This document shows positions 21,860 through 33,200 of a stretch of 64,000 nucleotides of DNA, piece by piece. The notes below the pieces were generated by a model. It searched no databases and had not been told where the DNA came from. It saw only the letters and a list, made by a program, of their open reading frames with translations. How positions within the stretch are numbered: the first letter of the stretch is position 1; every line of letters begins with the position of its first letter. This DNA is from Volvariella volvacea V23. Its lineage: Eukaryota > Basidiomycota > Agaricomycetes > Agaricales > Pluteaceae. The position numbers and the translations under genes are program-made. The DNA lies in assembly GCA_000349905.1 (NCBI GenBank), contig KB722743.1, positions 1,052,680-1,116,679 on the forward strand, written 5' to 3'.

Positions 21860-24116
21860 GCCGTGACTACTAGTGTATGAAACTACGTGTACGGTTGCGC
21901 GTGTAGATAAGATTCAAAGTGTTTTGTTAATGAAACTTCCCAACTCAGGCAGCTAGTTATCATTTCAACTTAGCATTACCAGGAAGATTCCGTCCCCTAT
22001 CTGATTCAGTCAACGTCGATAGCCACCACTCCCTGTGGCGCACTGGCAGATGCACTTTGCAAATCGCAATCGAGGGTGATCACTCTCAACCCCGATTGGA
22101 AAAGAGTCTACCTGAGGTGAATACATTCCCGGTCACTCTTGCCCGGTTGCCTTCGCGTGAAGTGGCAAAGTGGATGAAACCGGCCACTTGGACTGCATCA
22201 TTTGGGGGGTCTGCCCCCTACCATCGCCTTCCTCGCCGCCGCCGCACTCGTCCTGTAAAGTCAAGTATTGACTTCAAGTTTTCTTTCGAAGGTGCGCTCC
22301 CGACCAAGATCAGCCACAAATGAACGGCTGTCGATTGACACTGATGTGAATGATGCAACCTCGTAAACGCGCTGACAACAGCACCACCTAACTCCACCGA
22401 CTCCTATTGTCTACACTTTCCCGCTCTCCGTCGTTTGTGAACACGGACCTTCCAGCACCACCTACTTTATCATCGTTCGGGAGAAATGCCAGCGTTCCTC
22501 GCTCTTTCCGAGTGCGTTCATTGTGCCCTCGGCCTCAAGCATGTAGCGACGTCAGTGTACTAGTCCAGCAGAACTAGGACGGATCACCAGTACAGTAGAT
22601 GAGCCTTAATGAGAGGTCGAGGCCCAGGTACTGCAAGTAAGCGGATCGGGCTTGCATGCCGTACGTTAGTAATAAAAGACAACCTCCGTGATGGGAGGGA
22701 CAGCACTCCACAATACCCGTGGAACCGGCTTTCATTACCTAGCAAACAACGCACCTAGGGTAATAGGCAATACGCCGTATTATCGAACAGTACGTGTACC
22801 TATTGCTCCCAGATAGCACGGACAGTGCGACAAACTGGCCAATGAGTTGACGAGTGGTGTAGAAATGAGATAGCTGTCCTCTGGTTGTAGCGCATAAGGG
22901 TCCACTTAAGCTCAATAGGTCGGATGTGCTAGTGGAATAGTAGATTACCCTTGCGAGTCGAGCGGACGCGGTGTTGCATGCAGTAGTGTCGAGTCCAGTT
23001 CGGATAGTACAGGAAAGAGGGGAGTGGAGCAGGTACGTCATAGGGTTATACGAGCCTTTACACCAGTTGCCGGTGAGAATGCGTGGACTAGGTTCCATCA
23101 CTATTCCGAATGACATCTAAGACGGCGTTTGTGGTCGTCTTGGGAGCGCAAAGCCTAGTCACCGGTGTCGAGGGCGCCACCAGCACTGGCTGTTGAGCGC
23201 TCAGCGTCAGCTGGTGTATGTAGAAACCAGGGAGTACGCAGAACGGAATCCAGAAAAACGGCTTAATATAAGTGATCTTCGTAGGATTGCCATGGGATGG
23301 GAAAAAAACGCGGATCAACAGGCACGTTGATCCTAAACAAACCCTCCTATGAAGTCATTCCCATCGCCTGCCAAATGCCCATCAACACAGAAGATCACCA
23401 TCACGCCATGCTCACACTGATACGGCTCTCTAAGCTTCGCTAAGCCAACCACAACAAACCCCCATATGCATGTCGGGGAACAAACCCGAAGCTCTCCAGT
23501 TTACTCCGTGGGGAACCTAGACCATGTCACCGTATCAGACTATCAGCAGCCATCTTTTATTTGTTATTTGAGGGGAGTTATGACTTTTTGGTGAGGCCCT
23601 AATGGGATATTTAAGCGATCGCTGACTTGGAAGCTAGACTTTTCTTTGTCCATATTCCCTTCGTTATTAACTACCCTGTCCACTTGTTATCCTCACATAG
23701 CTCCCCGACTCCCGAGTTACTGTAAGTAACGCATCTTACTCATCGATCTTAGATGTCGACTCATTTTGTCAATTCTTTCGATCTTCGCAACAAACTTGGT
23801 CACTCGTTCCTATATATTCCGTTCCGAACGGACTTCCTATCTTCCCCACTATCACTCTTTGTCATCTTATCTTTGTCGCAAATGCTGATATATCACCTTC
23901 GTTGATGCGCTCATACTCTGACTCACGCCCGCACTCTCGCTTGCACCGCCCACTCGTACTCCTCTCTCATCTGTTTTTCTGCTTGCTCTTGTTCCATCCT
24001 TACGTTTTTTGCTGCCGTTTATTACTTCAGAGTTCTCCAGTGAAACCCTCAACGACTAGAAACCCCAGTTTCATCGCCTTCATATAACCACATACCCACC
24101 ATTAAATTCAAGTACC
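21860..24116. other. Long intergenic region upstream of IDO gene 1
   Basis: This 2.2-kb stretch has no supported gene. It holds a possible small LTR-like element at 23418-23537. The last 500 bp are pyrimidine-rich, as often seen before fungal transcription starts, with a TTTAA-type tract near 23610. Open frames at 22057-22323 and 22739-23116 have no recognisable content. Confidence 0.45.
23418..23537. repeat. Possible LTR-derived or miniature element
   Basis: A 120-bp segment begins TGATACGG and ends CCGTATCA, an 8-bp perfect inverted repeat (9 bp with the next base on each side). Its right end, read on the minus strand, is TGATACGGTGACATGG, close to the start of the solo LTR at 18354 (TGTTACGGTGACATTA). 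I see no target-site duplication. It could be a deleted LTR, a miniature derivative, or chance. Confidence 0.35.
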
Positions 24117-25859
24117 ATGTCCAATTTACCCTCCAACCACCTCCTTTCCCTCGGCCGCCCAGATGTACTCCTAGGTCCACCCACAGGTGCACCTGATACC
24201 ACTACCCTCGCGGCACACGACTTTGATGTCGACAATCGTACTGGATTTATGCCTCCCCAGCCTCCTGTCAGCAGGTTACCAGAGGAATGGGATGCCTGGG
24301 AAAATACATTGGGAGGAGCGATAGACAGAAAAGTGCAATTGGGCGGCAAGTTGGATATTACGGACGAGGAGGTGAAAGTTGCAGAAGAGTGGAGGGAGAG
24401 TGTCCGACAGGTTAGTACCTGCCCTGTTCACCCCTATTTGACTTATAACAAAGTTAATCTTTCCTAGATGCCCATCCTCCCCATTGGAGAGCTCATCAAA
24501 TCCGAAGTCCTCCTCCGTCGCGCGCATCAAGTCTTAGCCTGGATCCTCCACTTCTACGTCAACTCCCACCCTCCCACCTCCCGCACCCGCATCACCATCC
24601 CCCCACCACTCACTCTCCCCCTCCTCCAAGTATGCCACCAGCTCCAACTCCCCCCAGTTATAACCTACTCCGACGTCGTCGTCTACAACTGGGCGCTTAT
24701 CGACCCGTCCAAACCGTGGTCTCAATCCGGGATACCAGACTTGTACAATCTCCGTTCGATGATAACATTTAGCTCCACACCAGACGAGGAGGAGTTTTAT
24801 CTCACCTCTGCGAGGATGGAGTTCCGCGGTGTCGAAGCGCTAGGGCTGATGCGGGATACGATGGACGAGCTGTTCGTCGGGGACGAGATCGCAGTTAAAC
24901 GTATCACCGACTACCTCATCCGCATCGCCCGCGTAGAGCGCGACCTCAAGGACCTGCTGCTGAACATCCGGGAGGGGTGTCAGCCCGAGGTGTTCTACAA
25001 CCAAGTCCGGCCTTGGCTGACCGGAGGCTCTGTCACTTCCGACCCTACCAAGCTGGAGTACGACGATGGAGAGTGGGTTTGGGAGGGGATTGAGAGGGAC
25101 CCGGGCCTGAAGAGGCCGACGGAGCTGGCGGGATCGAGTGCGGGACAGAGCTCGCTTATTCATTCTTTGGACATCTTCTTGGGCGTTGGGTCGACGATGG
25201 GCGAGCACCCTAATCGTGGCTTGACGGCCAACACGGAGGATAAGCGAAACGCGGGGGCGTTGTTGAAGAAGATGCAGAGGTATATGCCGAGGCACCATAG
25301 GAACTTTTTGCAGCATTTGGAGGCCAATCAGACGCCTTTGAGGGTTTTGGTGGAGAGTAAGAGAAAGGAGGTTGAGGATGCGAGGGAGGATGCGGATAAG
25401 GATCCTGATGCTGTTGCGCTGGTTAGTGCGTATAACGAGGCTGTTGTTGCGTTGAAGGAGTTGAGAGATGCGCATATGGTTATTGTGACTATTTATATTT
25501 TGGGGCCTGCTAGAAGATTGGCACAGGAGATGAAGAGACGTGAGGAGGAGAAAGAGCAGAGGGAGAGGGGGAAGGGGGAAGAGGAAGCGAGGTCAGCCGC
25601 TGGTGAAAGCACTCTCAGTGGAGTTCTCAAGAGTTTTACTGGCTTATTCGGCCTCAAGGGCGAGCAAACACCAGCCGAGCCTACTCCTGCTACTGCTACC
25701 GCTACGGAAGTTGATGAGTCTGCATTCGAACATCCTCCTCAGGAAGGAGCAGATGGGAAGAGGAATGTGGTACATGGCACAGGCGGAACTGATGTGGTAG
25801 AGTTTTTGAAGGGTGTTAGGGATTTGACTGCACAGGCTGTCATCAAGTCCAGCGAATGA
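24117..25859 (+). CDS. IDO: Indoleamine 2,3-dioxygenase, copy 1
   Basis: Two exons (24117-24410 and 24468-25859) encode 561 residues. Family marks in order are GFMPPQPPVSRLPEEWDAWE, an YSDVVVYNW segment, DEEEFYL with RGVEALGLM, GSSAGQSSLIHSLDIFLGV, MQRYMPRHHRNFL, and AYNEAVVALKELRDAHMVIVT. The His of that last motif, near residue 433, is the proximal heme ligand in this family. GTGGTDVVEFLK follows near the end. The enzyme opens the indole ring of L-tryptophan to N-formylkynurenine, the first step of the kynurenine route to NAD. The protein is longer than animal IDO because of a charged insert (residues about 450-520), as in other basidiomycete forms. The phase-0 intron sits at the same place as in the tandem paralog at 28340. 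Confidence 0.92.
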
Positions 25860-26302
25860 GGTAGATGGTGGAGCTTGCTATTTTCCTTATTTTTCATTTA
25901 CATTGCGGCCACTCCCTTAGATGTACCTTTTTTTGGTACCATCGATGCAAGCCGCTTCTCTGCGTCAGCCCTCAACGGCTGGGAGACATATTCAGATGGT
26001 CGATCACGCTTATGTATATATATCCTATCTTGTATATCTCCTTTATCCGTGTAAAATCCGATCTTTTTGAACGCTGGGATTCCTGATTTCTGGTATAGTA
26101 CAGCGAGAGAACGAACTGTAATACATCACATCATAATTCATGATTGATGGTTGAGGGAAATGCCAGGCTCTGAGTCACTGTTGTAGGGATCTGGATAATA
26201 TATCCTGTATCGTATTCCTACTATAAAAATGTTCGAGCGAGCACTGGGAGTAAATCTAAACAACGAGAAAAAATGTGCTGACAATAAACAAGAGGGATAC
26301 AC
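25860..26302. other. Intergenic, nothing seen
   Basis: This is the 3' side of IDO gene 1 and the flank of the Tc1 remnant. I could not recognise a clear terminal inverted repeat of the element. Confidence 0.4.
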
Positions 26303-27045
26303 TTAGTAACGCGTCTGGTACCCTTTCGCATCTACCACAGCAGCGACTCTTCCCGGCATGCTCTCGAATAGCCTCTCTATAAAATCCTCTTCGACTCGAT
26401 TCCACTCCTCACATAACACGACCCACAACTGCTCCAAGTTGGTAGGAAATACCTCCCTCCTGCGCACTCTCCGGTCCAAATGAATTCACACGTGTTCGAT
26501 TGGATTGAGATCGGGGCTACAGGGCGGCCACGGTAGCACATCGATTTTTTGCCTTTCAAGCCACTTGCTGGTGAGTCTCGCGGTATGCCTAGGATCGTTG
26601 TCATGTTGGAAATAAACGTCCTGTTTGCTGACGTCCAGGTCCCTAAGACTCTGGAGGAAACCACCGCCAAGGATCTTGACGTACTCCTCAGCATCCAAGG
26701 TGCCACCGACCCTCACAATTTGTCCGAGGCCCGACGCAGAAAGGCAGCCCCAGACCACGACACTTCCTCCTCTGCCCTTGACCGTCTTTTGCGTGTAACG
26801 CCTGTCAAAACGCTCCCCCGGCTTCCTCCAACACCACTGGCGCCCATCCGAGCCGAACAAGTTGAACTTTGACTCGTCCGAAAACACGACCGTCTTCCAA
26901 TCCTCTACGGTCCAGTCCTGGTGCGCCTTGGCCCACTCCAGCCTCTTCCGCGCTTGTTCAGCGGTCACAAGCGGCTTCTTGGGGCGCACGTACGCCTTCA
27001 ACCCCACCCGCGAGAGCCCCGTCCTAACATTGAGGGAATCCACCG
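26303..27045 (-). mobile_element. Tc1-like transposase remnant (DD34E)
   Basis: The minus strand encodes the catalytic part of a Tc1/mariner transposase: VVFSDESKF (first Asp), FQHDNDPRHTA (second Asp) and SPDLNPIEHV (Glu). There are 34 residues between the second Asp and the Glu, the DD34E spacing of Tc1. Homology begins around GLSRVGLKAYVRPKK, so the N-terminal helix-turn-helix DNA-binding half is missing. A TGA at 26486-26488 stands where relatives have Trp directly after NPIEHV. The frame then continues open for about 60 residues to a stop at 26303 (RRVRRRE, then YQTRY). The element is therefore inactive in two ways. It lies between the two IDO genes. Confidence 0.9.
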
Positions 27046-28339
27046 CCCCGCAAGGCCCCACACAGATCCATAAAACCCGAATGCCATCTCCTAGTACCAG
27101 TGCGGTATATCCAGGACTGTATATATAAGTACAGCATAACACCGAGTTGAAGTCAGGTTGTGTACCTGACCATGGAAATGTAGTGACGGCATTACCATCA
27201 TAGCGCTCCTTACAAACCTGGACTTGCATTTCATGGACCCTGTCAACTCTATAACTTAATATATGTATAGAACCCCATTTTTAAGCACGTTTGCCTCTTG
27301 CCCTTTGATCTCCGCAGTATGGGCGGTCCTTGGGCTCGGATCCATAGCGCACGCGGAGACGCGCGTTGCAGCTCGCGCGTATGTGTGGCACTCGATGAGC
27401 CTCCAATGTGGAAGAGCTATGTCTGGTGGGTGAAGCTGTGCACAGTATGTGTATGCTGCGCACAAGTGGTGTGGTTGGATCGTTGAATACGTTGAACGGC
27501 GAACGAGGGCTCGGATAAGACCCGAGAGGCTTGAACTGATAAGGTGTGTTTGCATCACCCCGCTTCGCGCGCAACAGAAAAAACATATGCAACCCGATAC
27601 ATCCATTGCAGCAACTCCAGACGCCCAGGTCCTCTGACCACACGTTTAAGCCCACAGGCTTCTGATGCGAATCAGCCTCTGAAAGATGGACAAAGCAGCG
27701 CCTAGACGCGGAGTGATAACGAGGAGGATGGTAGTCAAGTAGCGCTGATGGCAAATCTTGAATTGCACAAGGCATTTGCTGATTCAGGCTTGTGTGGGAT
27801 CGCCATCACCAAATGGCGGCGCGGTGCTGGATGGGGCGCGCATAATGCAACTGATGCTGTTGCTCCTACCCGAGCGGTTCCTATCTGCAACATGTACCGT
27901 TGGGGTTGGGGTTGTGCCGGCCTCAGGAGGTATATAAGCGGTAATTGGGGAGGCGCCGACACCTCCTGTCCGTACTCGATCATCCTCCCGCCCTCCTCGT
28001 CTCCTTATCTCAAAGGGCAGCCGTTCTCAATCTAGACACAAGCAGCCGCTATCAGGGATTGAATAAAGAGCCCAGGCTATCTGCATCCATCCCGCGCTAT
28101 TTGAAAATTCTGATACCCAAACAACCTTGGCAAACCCGGAACTTGTCGTATGTCATTTTTACTCTCGTATTTAACGCTGGCGTGACAATTTGCGTCTCTT
28201 CACTGTTCCCCTCATTTTCCTCATTTTCTAAACCGCGGGTCTGAAAAAATCGTCGCATCCGTTTCTGACCTTGCCGTCGACAGAGGCTCGCTCTGATACC
28301 CAAATCATCAAACGTATACCGTGCATATATCCAGCTCTA
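27046..28339. other. Intergenic, promoter region of IDO gene 2
   Basis: Upstream of IDO copy 2 a TATAAG-type box lies at 27931-27938, followed by a pyrimidine-rich tract. I see no separate gene. The region next to the Tc1 remnant may hold its missing 5' part in unrecognisable form. Confidence 0.4.
27931..27938 (+). promoter_or_regulatory. Putative TATA box upstream of IDO gene 2
   Basis: The sequence TATATAAG is followed within 30-80 bp by a C/T-rich stretch. It is about 400 bp before the ATG at 28340, so the leader would be long. The assignment rests on sequence only. Confidence 0.35.
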
Positions 28340-29915
28340 ATGGCCTCTTCTACCGAATCGACTCCTCGAATCCCGCCTTTGCCTATGCAGAGCGAGGACC
28401 CTTCCAGTTCATACCGCGGACGAATTCCGACAGGGGACGTGTTTGATGTTGATACCCGAATGGGGTTCATGGCGTCTAAACCATCCCTCGCGCGTCTCCC
28501 TCCCCAATGGGAAACGTGGGAATCCACGCTTGACCTAGCAATTAAAAGCAAGCTACAGCTTGGAGACAAGATTGGGATTACGCAGGAGGAGGAGGAAGCT
28601 TCTGAGCGATGGCGGGCGAAGGTTCGGGAGGTAAGTGTGTGTGATGGCGTGTTGTTCGTTTTGATGCTGACCATGCGCTTGTCCATCTCGACGCGTTTGT
28701 GTGCTCGTCATCATGTAGATGCCAGTGCTTTCTGTGAAGGGGTTGGATCAATCGACCGCCGTTCTTCGAAGAGCACACTTGGTTCTTACCTTCCTGCTGC
28801 ACTTCTACATCCAGTCTCTACCTCCAACCGCTCCTGTCCTCATCCCGCGACCAATCTCGCTACCCCTGCTACGCGTTGCCAAAATCCTGAACCTTCCGCC
28901 CCTCCTCACATATTCCGACACGGTTCTGTACAACTGGGACTTCAAGGTCCCGCCGTCTACATCGTCATCCCCTTCACCCGCCGAAGACCCCGTCCCGTCC
29001 TTGGATAACTTGCGCTCTCAAACGATGTTCACGAACCTTGTGGACGAAGAGGAGTTTTACCTCTGCTCTGCACGCATCGAGATTCGTGGAGTCGAAGCGC
29101 TTTCCTTGATGCGTTCGACGATGGACGAGACATTTGTAGGAGACAGCATTGCTGTCAAACGGATCACTACCTACCTCGACCGTCTCTCTCAAGTTATTTC
29201 GGAGCTCAAGGACCTGTTGCTTGACGTGAAGAGGGCTTGCAGACCGGATCCTTATTATAACGAAGTGAGACCATGGTTTAGAGGGGAGGACTCGGACTTG
29301 AACAAGAGGAAGTGGGTGTTCGAGGGGCTCGATGAGCTGAAGGCGGAAGGGATCGAAGAGCCAAAGGAGCTATCGGGTCCAAGTGCCGGACAGAGTTCAG
29401 TGGTGCATGTGTTGGATATCTTCTTGGGCGTGGATCACCAGTCGCAGCTCAAGACCGATGCTCCGGCCACCAGCTCCTTGTCCTCCTCATCGTCATCGTC
29501 CACGACAAAGTCCCACCTCCCGCAAAAATCGTTCATGGCGAGAATGCAGACCTATATGCCCCACAAGCACCGTCAGTTCCTCAATCATCTCGCTTCAAGT
29601 CCACGGCCCCTCCGCGATTTCGTCATCTCGTCGCAAGATAACGAGCTGGAGGAGGCGTATAACAAGGCTGTTATGGCACTTAAGGAGTTTAGAGATGCGC
29701 ATATGATTATTGCTACGCTTTACATCATAGGACCGGCGAGGAGAGCTGAGAAGAGAGCTGAGGAGCTGAGGAAGCAGAAGGAGAGGGAGGAAGAGGAGAG
29801 GAGGAAGGCGATGGGTGAGGAGGAGAAGCAGCCGTTAAAAGGCACTGGTGGAACCGATTTAGTCAAGTTCTTGAAGGACACGAGGAATAGAACCTTAGAT
29901 ACGGTATTGAGATAA
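28340..29915 (+). CDS. IDO: Indoleamine 2,3-dioxygenase, copy 2
   Basis: Two exons (28340-28630 and 28719-29915) encode 495 residues. The order of motifs is that of copy 1: FDVDTRMGFMASKPSLARLP, LTYSDTVLYNWDFK, DEEEFYL, RGVEALSLM, GPSAGQSSVVHVLDIFLGV, MARMQTYMPHKHRQFLNHL, and AYNKAVMALKEFRDAHMIIAT. That last motif contains the heme-ligating His near residue 424. GTGGTDLVKFLKDTRN follows at the end. It catalyses the same predicted step, tryptophan to N-formylkynurenine. It lacks most of the charged C-terminal insert of copy 1. All family landmarks are present, so both copies should be active. I chose the ATG at 28340 over an in-frame start at 28271 because copy 1 begins at the matching distance from the conserved region. 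Confidence 0.92.
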
Positions 29916-30063
29916 TCGTGTAGCTACTAGCGATACCATGTGCTACTATAGATCATTTGCACTACATGACATTTCCTTAATCCGACTTTGTTGTATCATC
30001 TCCATCGCAAGGGACTGAATGGAGAGGGCAGGTTGTAGAAATCGCTTTTCTAAGCGATAACAT

Positions 30064-30170
30064 GGCAAGATGGCCGAGCGGTTAAGGCGTGTGACTCAAG
30101 CGTAGCTTGCCTGCGATCGCGGGTTTCTCATCACCGAATGGTGGCGTGGGTTCAAGTCCCACTCTTGTCA
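30064..30170 (+). tRNA. tRNA-Leu(CAA) with intron
   Basis: The acceptor stem GGCAAGA pairs with TCTTGTC (one G-U pair), followed by the discriminator A at 30170. The D arm with A-box (TGGCCGAGCGG), a long variable arm (CACC-GAAT-GGTG, class II) and the T arm GTGGG-TTCAAGT-CCCAC with B-box are all present. The anticodon loop reads CT-CAA-G, giving Leu(CAA). A roughly 24-nt intron (about 30101-30124) follows position 37, the usual place in eukaryotes. In my folding the anticodon stem TGTGA/TCTCA has one T-T mismatch. Confidence 0.9.
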
Positions 30171-30173
30171 GAC

Positions 30174-30178
30174 TTTTT
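30174..30178 (+). terminator. RNA polymerase III terminator of tRNA-Leu
   Basis: A run of five T begins four bases after the tRNA 3' end, as expected for Pol III termination. Confidence 0.75.
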
Positions 30179-30222
30179 GCATTTTTGAATTCCGGATTCA
30201 CGACCCGTCACACTTGCGATCG

Positions 30223-30228
30223 ACGCGT
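30223..30228 (+). promoter_or_regulatory. ACGCGT (MluI-type) box upstream of ORC1
   Basis: A single ACGCGT lies between the tRNA gene and the ORC1 start. In yeasts this box drives G1/S expression of replication genes, so the position is suggestive. It is only 12 bp before the ATG at 30240 but 54 bp before the in-frame ATG at 30282, which slightly favours the latter as the true start. Confidence 0.45.
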
Positions 30229-30239
30229 CGTGCTGTGAC

Positions 30240-33200
30240 ATGAGCCGATTGATCTCTGACCTTGGACTCCTGGTGCCTGCTATGACACAGCCAATACCTC
30301 CTCAGACGCCTACACGACGGTCAAAACGATTTCAGCCTTTGGCTACACCTTCTATCAGTCGTGGAGGTTCATCTCGGGGTGTCAGGGTTGGAGAATCGAT
30401 ATATATTCGACCCACGAATGCGGAGTACGATTTGCTCCAAGGGGATGTAGAAGATGACGCAGAAGACGTATCAAACATGAAAACAATATTTTACGAAGAA
30501 TTCACGCAACTGTCCACTAAACCTACGCGGAAAACTGTAGCAAAGAAGGGGAGGAAGAAGGGTGCAACGGCAGCAAAGAACGCAAGCGTGGAGGCGGATG
30601 GTGTGAGCTATAAAGTTGGAGATACGGTTCTTGTTGAGACGGATGGGCTGTATAGGATGCGTAGGCCTCCTAGTGTCGCTGTTGTTGTTGCTATTTGGGA
30701 GACGAGGCCCGAGGAGGATGGGGAGGAGGAGGAGGAGGATGAAGATGGAGGGAGGGTTGTGAAGGATGTGAGGATTAGGGTGCATTGGTTTTTGAGGCCT
30801 AGCGAGTTGGCGGGTGTTAGGGCCAAGAGGGAGCATCTTGAGGTAGGTAATGCGGTTTTCGTTTTCTGCTGCTGGCTTGGGTGTTTCGTCGTTTGCTGAT
30901 CTGCGTTTTTGGCTTTTTTCGGTTTAGAATGAGATTTACTATTCGCTTGATTCGAGCGAGATACTTGTTCCCGAGGCGATTGTGGGGAGGTGCTTGGTCG
31001 TCGGTGGGCCGGTTTATGGTTTGGATGTGAAAGGAGGGAAGAAGGGGAAGGGGAAGAGCACGCAGAGCAAGAGTCCCACTAAGAAAAAACCCAGCACCAG
31101 AAGCAAAAATGGGAGAGTTGGTGAGAGCGATGGAGATACTGATGCTGAAAGGGATAACGAGTCCGATGACGAAGCCAAAGACGATTTTGAAGAGAAACTC
31201 TACTGTCATCTTGCTGTGGACTCCCGAAGAGGCTTTTACTATGAGCTTGATTGGGAGGAACACCGGAAGGCCGCGTTGGATGCTTTATCAGAGAGTCAGG
31301 AGGATGACGCTGTTCTATATGGACGCGGGTCGGAGTGGTGTATTGCTCCGGTTGAAGAGAGGAGGTCTCTGAACAATGTGGGTGCTGGTCCAGCTTCTGT
31401 CCCTGCAACGCCACGGAGAAGGGGGGCAAAGGCAGGAGCGAGGACGGGAACAAGAGCGTCACCGCGAAAGAGGGCTCGAATGGACCTCTCGGAATCGGAG
31501 GGTGAAGACGAACCTTCTGGCGATGAATACCGAGGCTCCGACGATGAAGGAGAACTGGACGATGAAGACCTTCCCACCAATTTCACTGACGATGAGGCGG
31601 AGGGGGATCTTGTAGAGGGCGGAGATGGTTCAGACGTAGATGATGATCAGGTACCCCGTACGCCCTCGAGAAATAGGAAGAGGAAACGTGCAGTAGGGGG
31701 CGGTGGACCGTTCGGTACACCCAGAACACCAAGAACGGCAAAAGCACCGCGCACGCCTAGTAAGCGGATAGCTGCTTTACTCGACCCGACTGCAGACACA
31801 CCCGAGGCATTCACCACCCCGCGAAAATCGCGTTCCAAGACCCTCGCTCAACCAACTCCTCACTCCAAAGCTGCCCTCACGCGTCGTGCAGGAGGAAGGG
31901 CACCTTCCTCGCCTAGAAAAAGGATGACAGTCCGGCCGAGGGCGATCACGTATGGAGCTATGAACGACATGTCGCTTTTGCCTAGAGATCCTTGGTTACG
32001 CGCTATGCACGTGTTGCATGTTGGGAACAGACCAGAGGCGTTGCCTTGTAGAGAGGAAGAGTTTGAGAGGGTTTTGAGGTGTGTAGGGGAGTTGTTGGAG
32101 GAAGGGAGCGGTGGATGCGTGTGTAAGTTGGACCATTGCATGTTCGAGGGCTGTCTGTGCTCATGAGCTCTTTTATCTTTGGCAGATATTTCTGGTGTAC
32201 CCGGGACGGGAAAAACGGCTACTGTTCACGCAGTTGTGAGGGAGCTCAAGAGGATGGCAGAAACCTACGTCAGCTAATCTCTTGCTCGAACCCCATCAGG
32301 CAACTAACGGATGGGCATTGTGTAGGAAACCAACCCTTTCACTTATGTCGAGATCAACGGTTTGAAGATCCCAGAACCTTCAGCCGCATACAGTCTACTA
32401 TGGGAAGGCGTCATCGGACACGACGTGGCTAAAGAAGGCCACCTCAAGATTAGTGCTAAAGAAAGTCTTAAAGCACTAACAAGACACTTTAGCGGGGGCG
32501 GCGGTCGAGGAAGAGGACCAGGCGGGCACGCATGGCAAGTTTACTCAGTTACTGATGTGCTTGATTACTGAAGAGGTGTGTGGGTAGTGTCGTTTTGATG
32601 GACGAACTCGATCAACTGGTAACGACAAAGCAAGACGTGGTTTATAACTTCTTCAATTGGCCAACGTTGGCGGGGAGCAAACTTGTGGTTATCGCAGTTG
32701 CGAACACTATGGACTTGCCAGAGAGGGTTATGACTGGACGTGTCAGAAGTCGACTAGGTTCGTCATTTCACCCTTATCCAATGCTCTAGCGCTCACTGAT
32801 ACGTGATGCTCAGGCATGATTCGGATCAATTTCCAGCCTTACTCGACGGTCCAATTGGAGAAGATCGTACATGCGCGACTGCAAAGTGCAAAGGAGGGTT
32901 TGAGCTCGAAAGAGCTCGTTGAAGTTGTGGCACCTGATGCAGTCAAGTTTGCTGCGATGAAGGTTAGCAATATAAGTGGTGACGCCCGAAGGGTTCTGGA
33001 TATCTGTCGGTACGTTTGTCGATCCCACCCGTCTGCGATGTCACTCTCATCCCATTCAACCGCGCACGGCAGACGAACGGTAGAACTCGTACAACCAGAA
33101 AAGCGCATGGCACGTATGCCGGATGTGAAGGACGTCATACAAGTCATGCAAAATAGTCCCACGGCTGCTTTCCTTCGGGAATGTAGTTTCCACGAACGCG

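Noticed and set aside
22057..22323. 88-codon plus-strand frame
   Set aside because: No recognisable content and no splice partners; left as intergenic.
24840..25475. 211-codon minus-strand frame
   Set aside because: Antisense to the conserved exon 2 of IDO copy 1; Leu/Arg-rich shadow.
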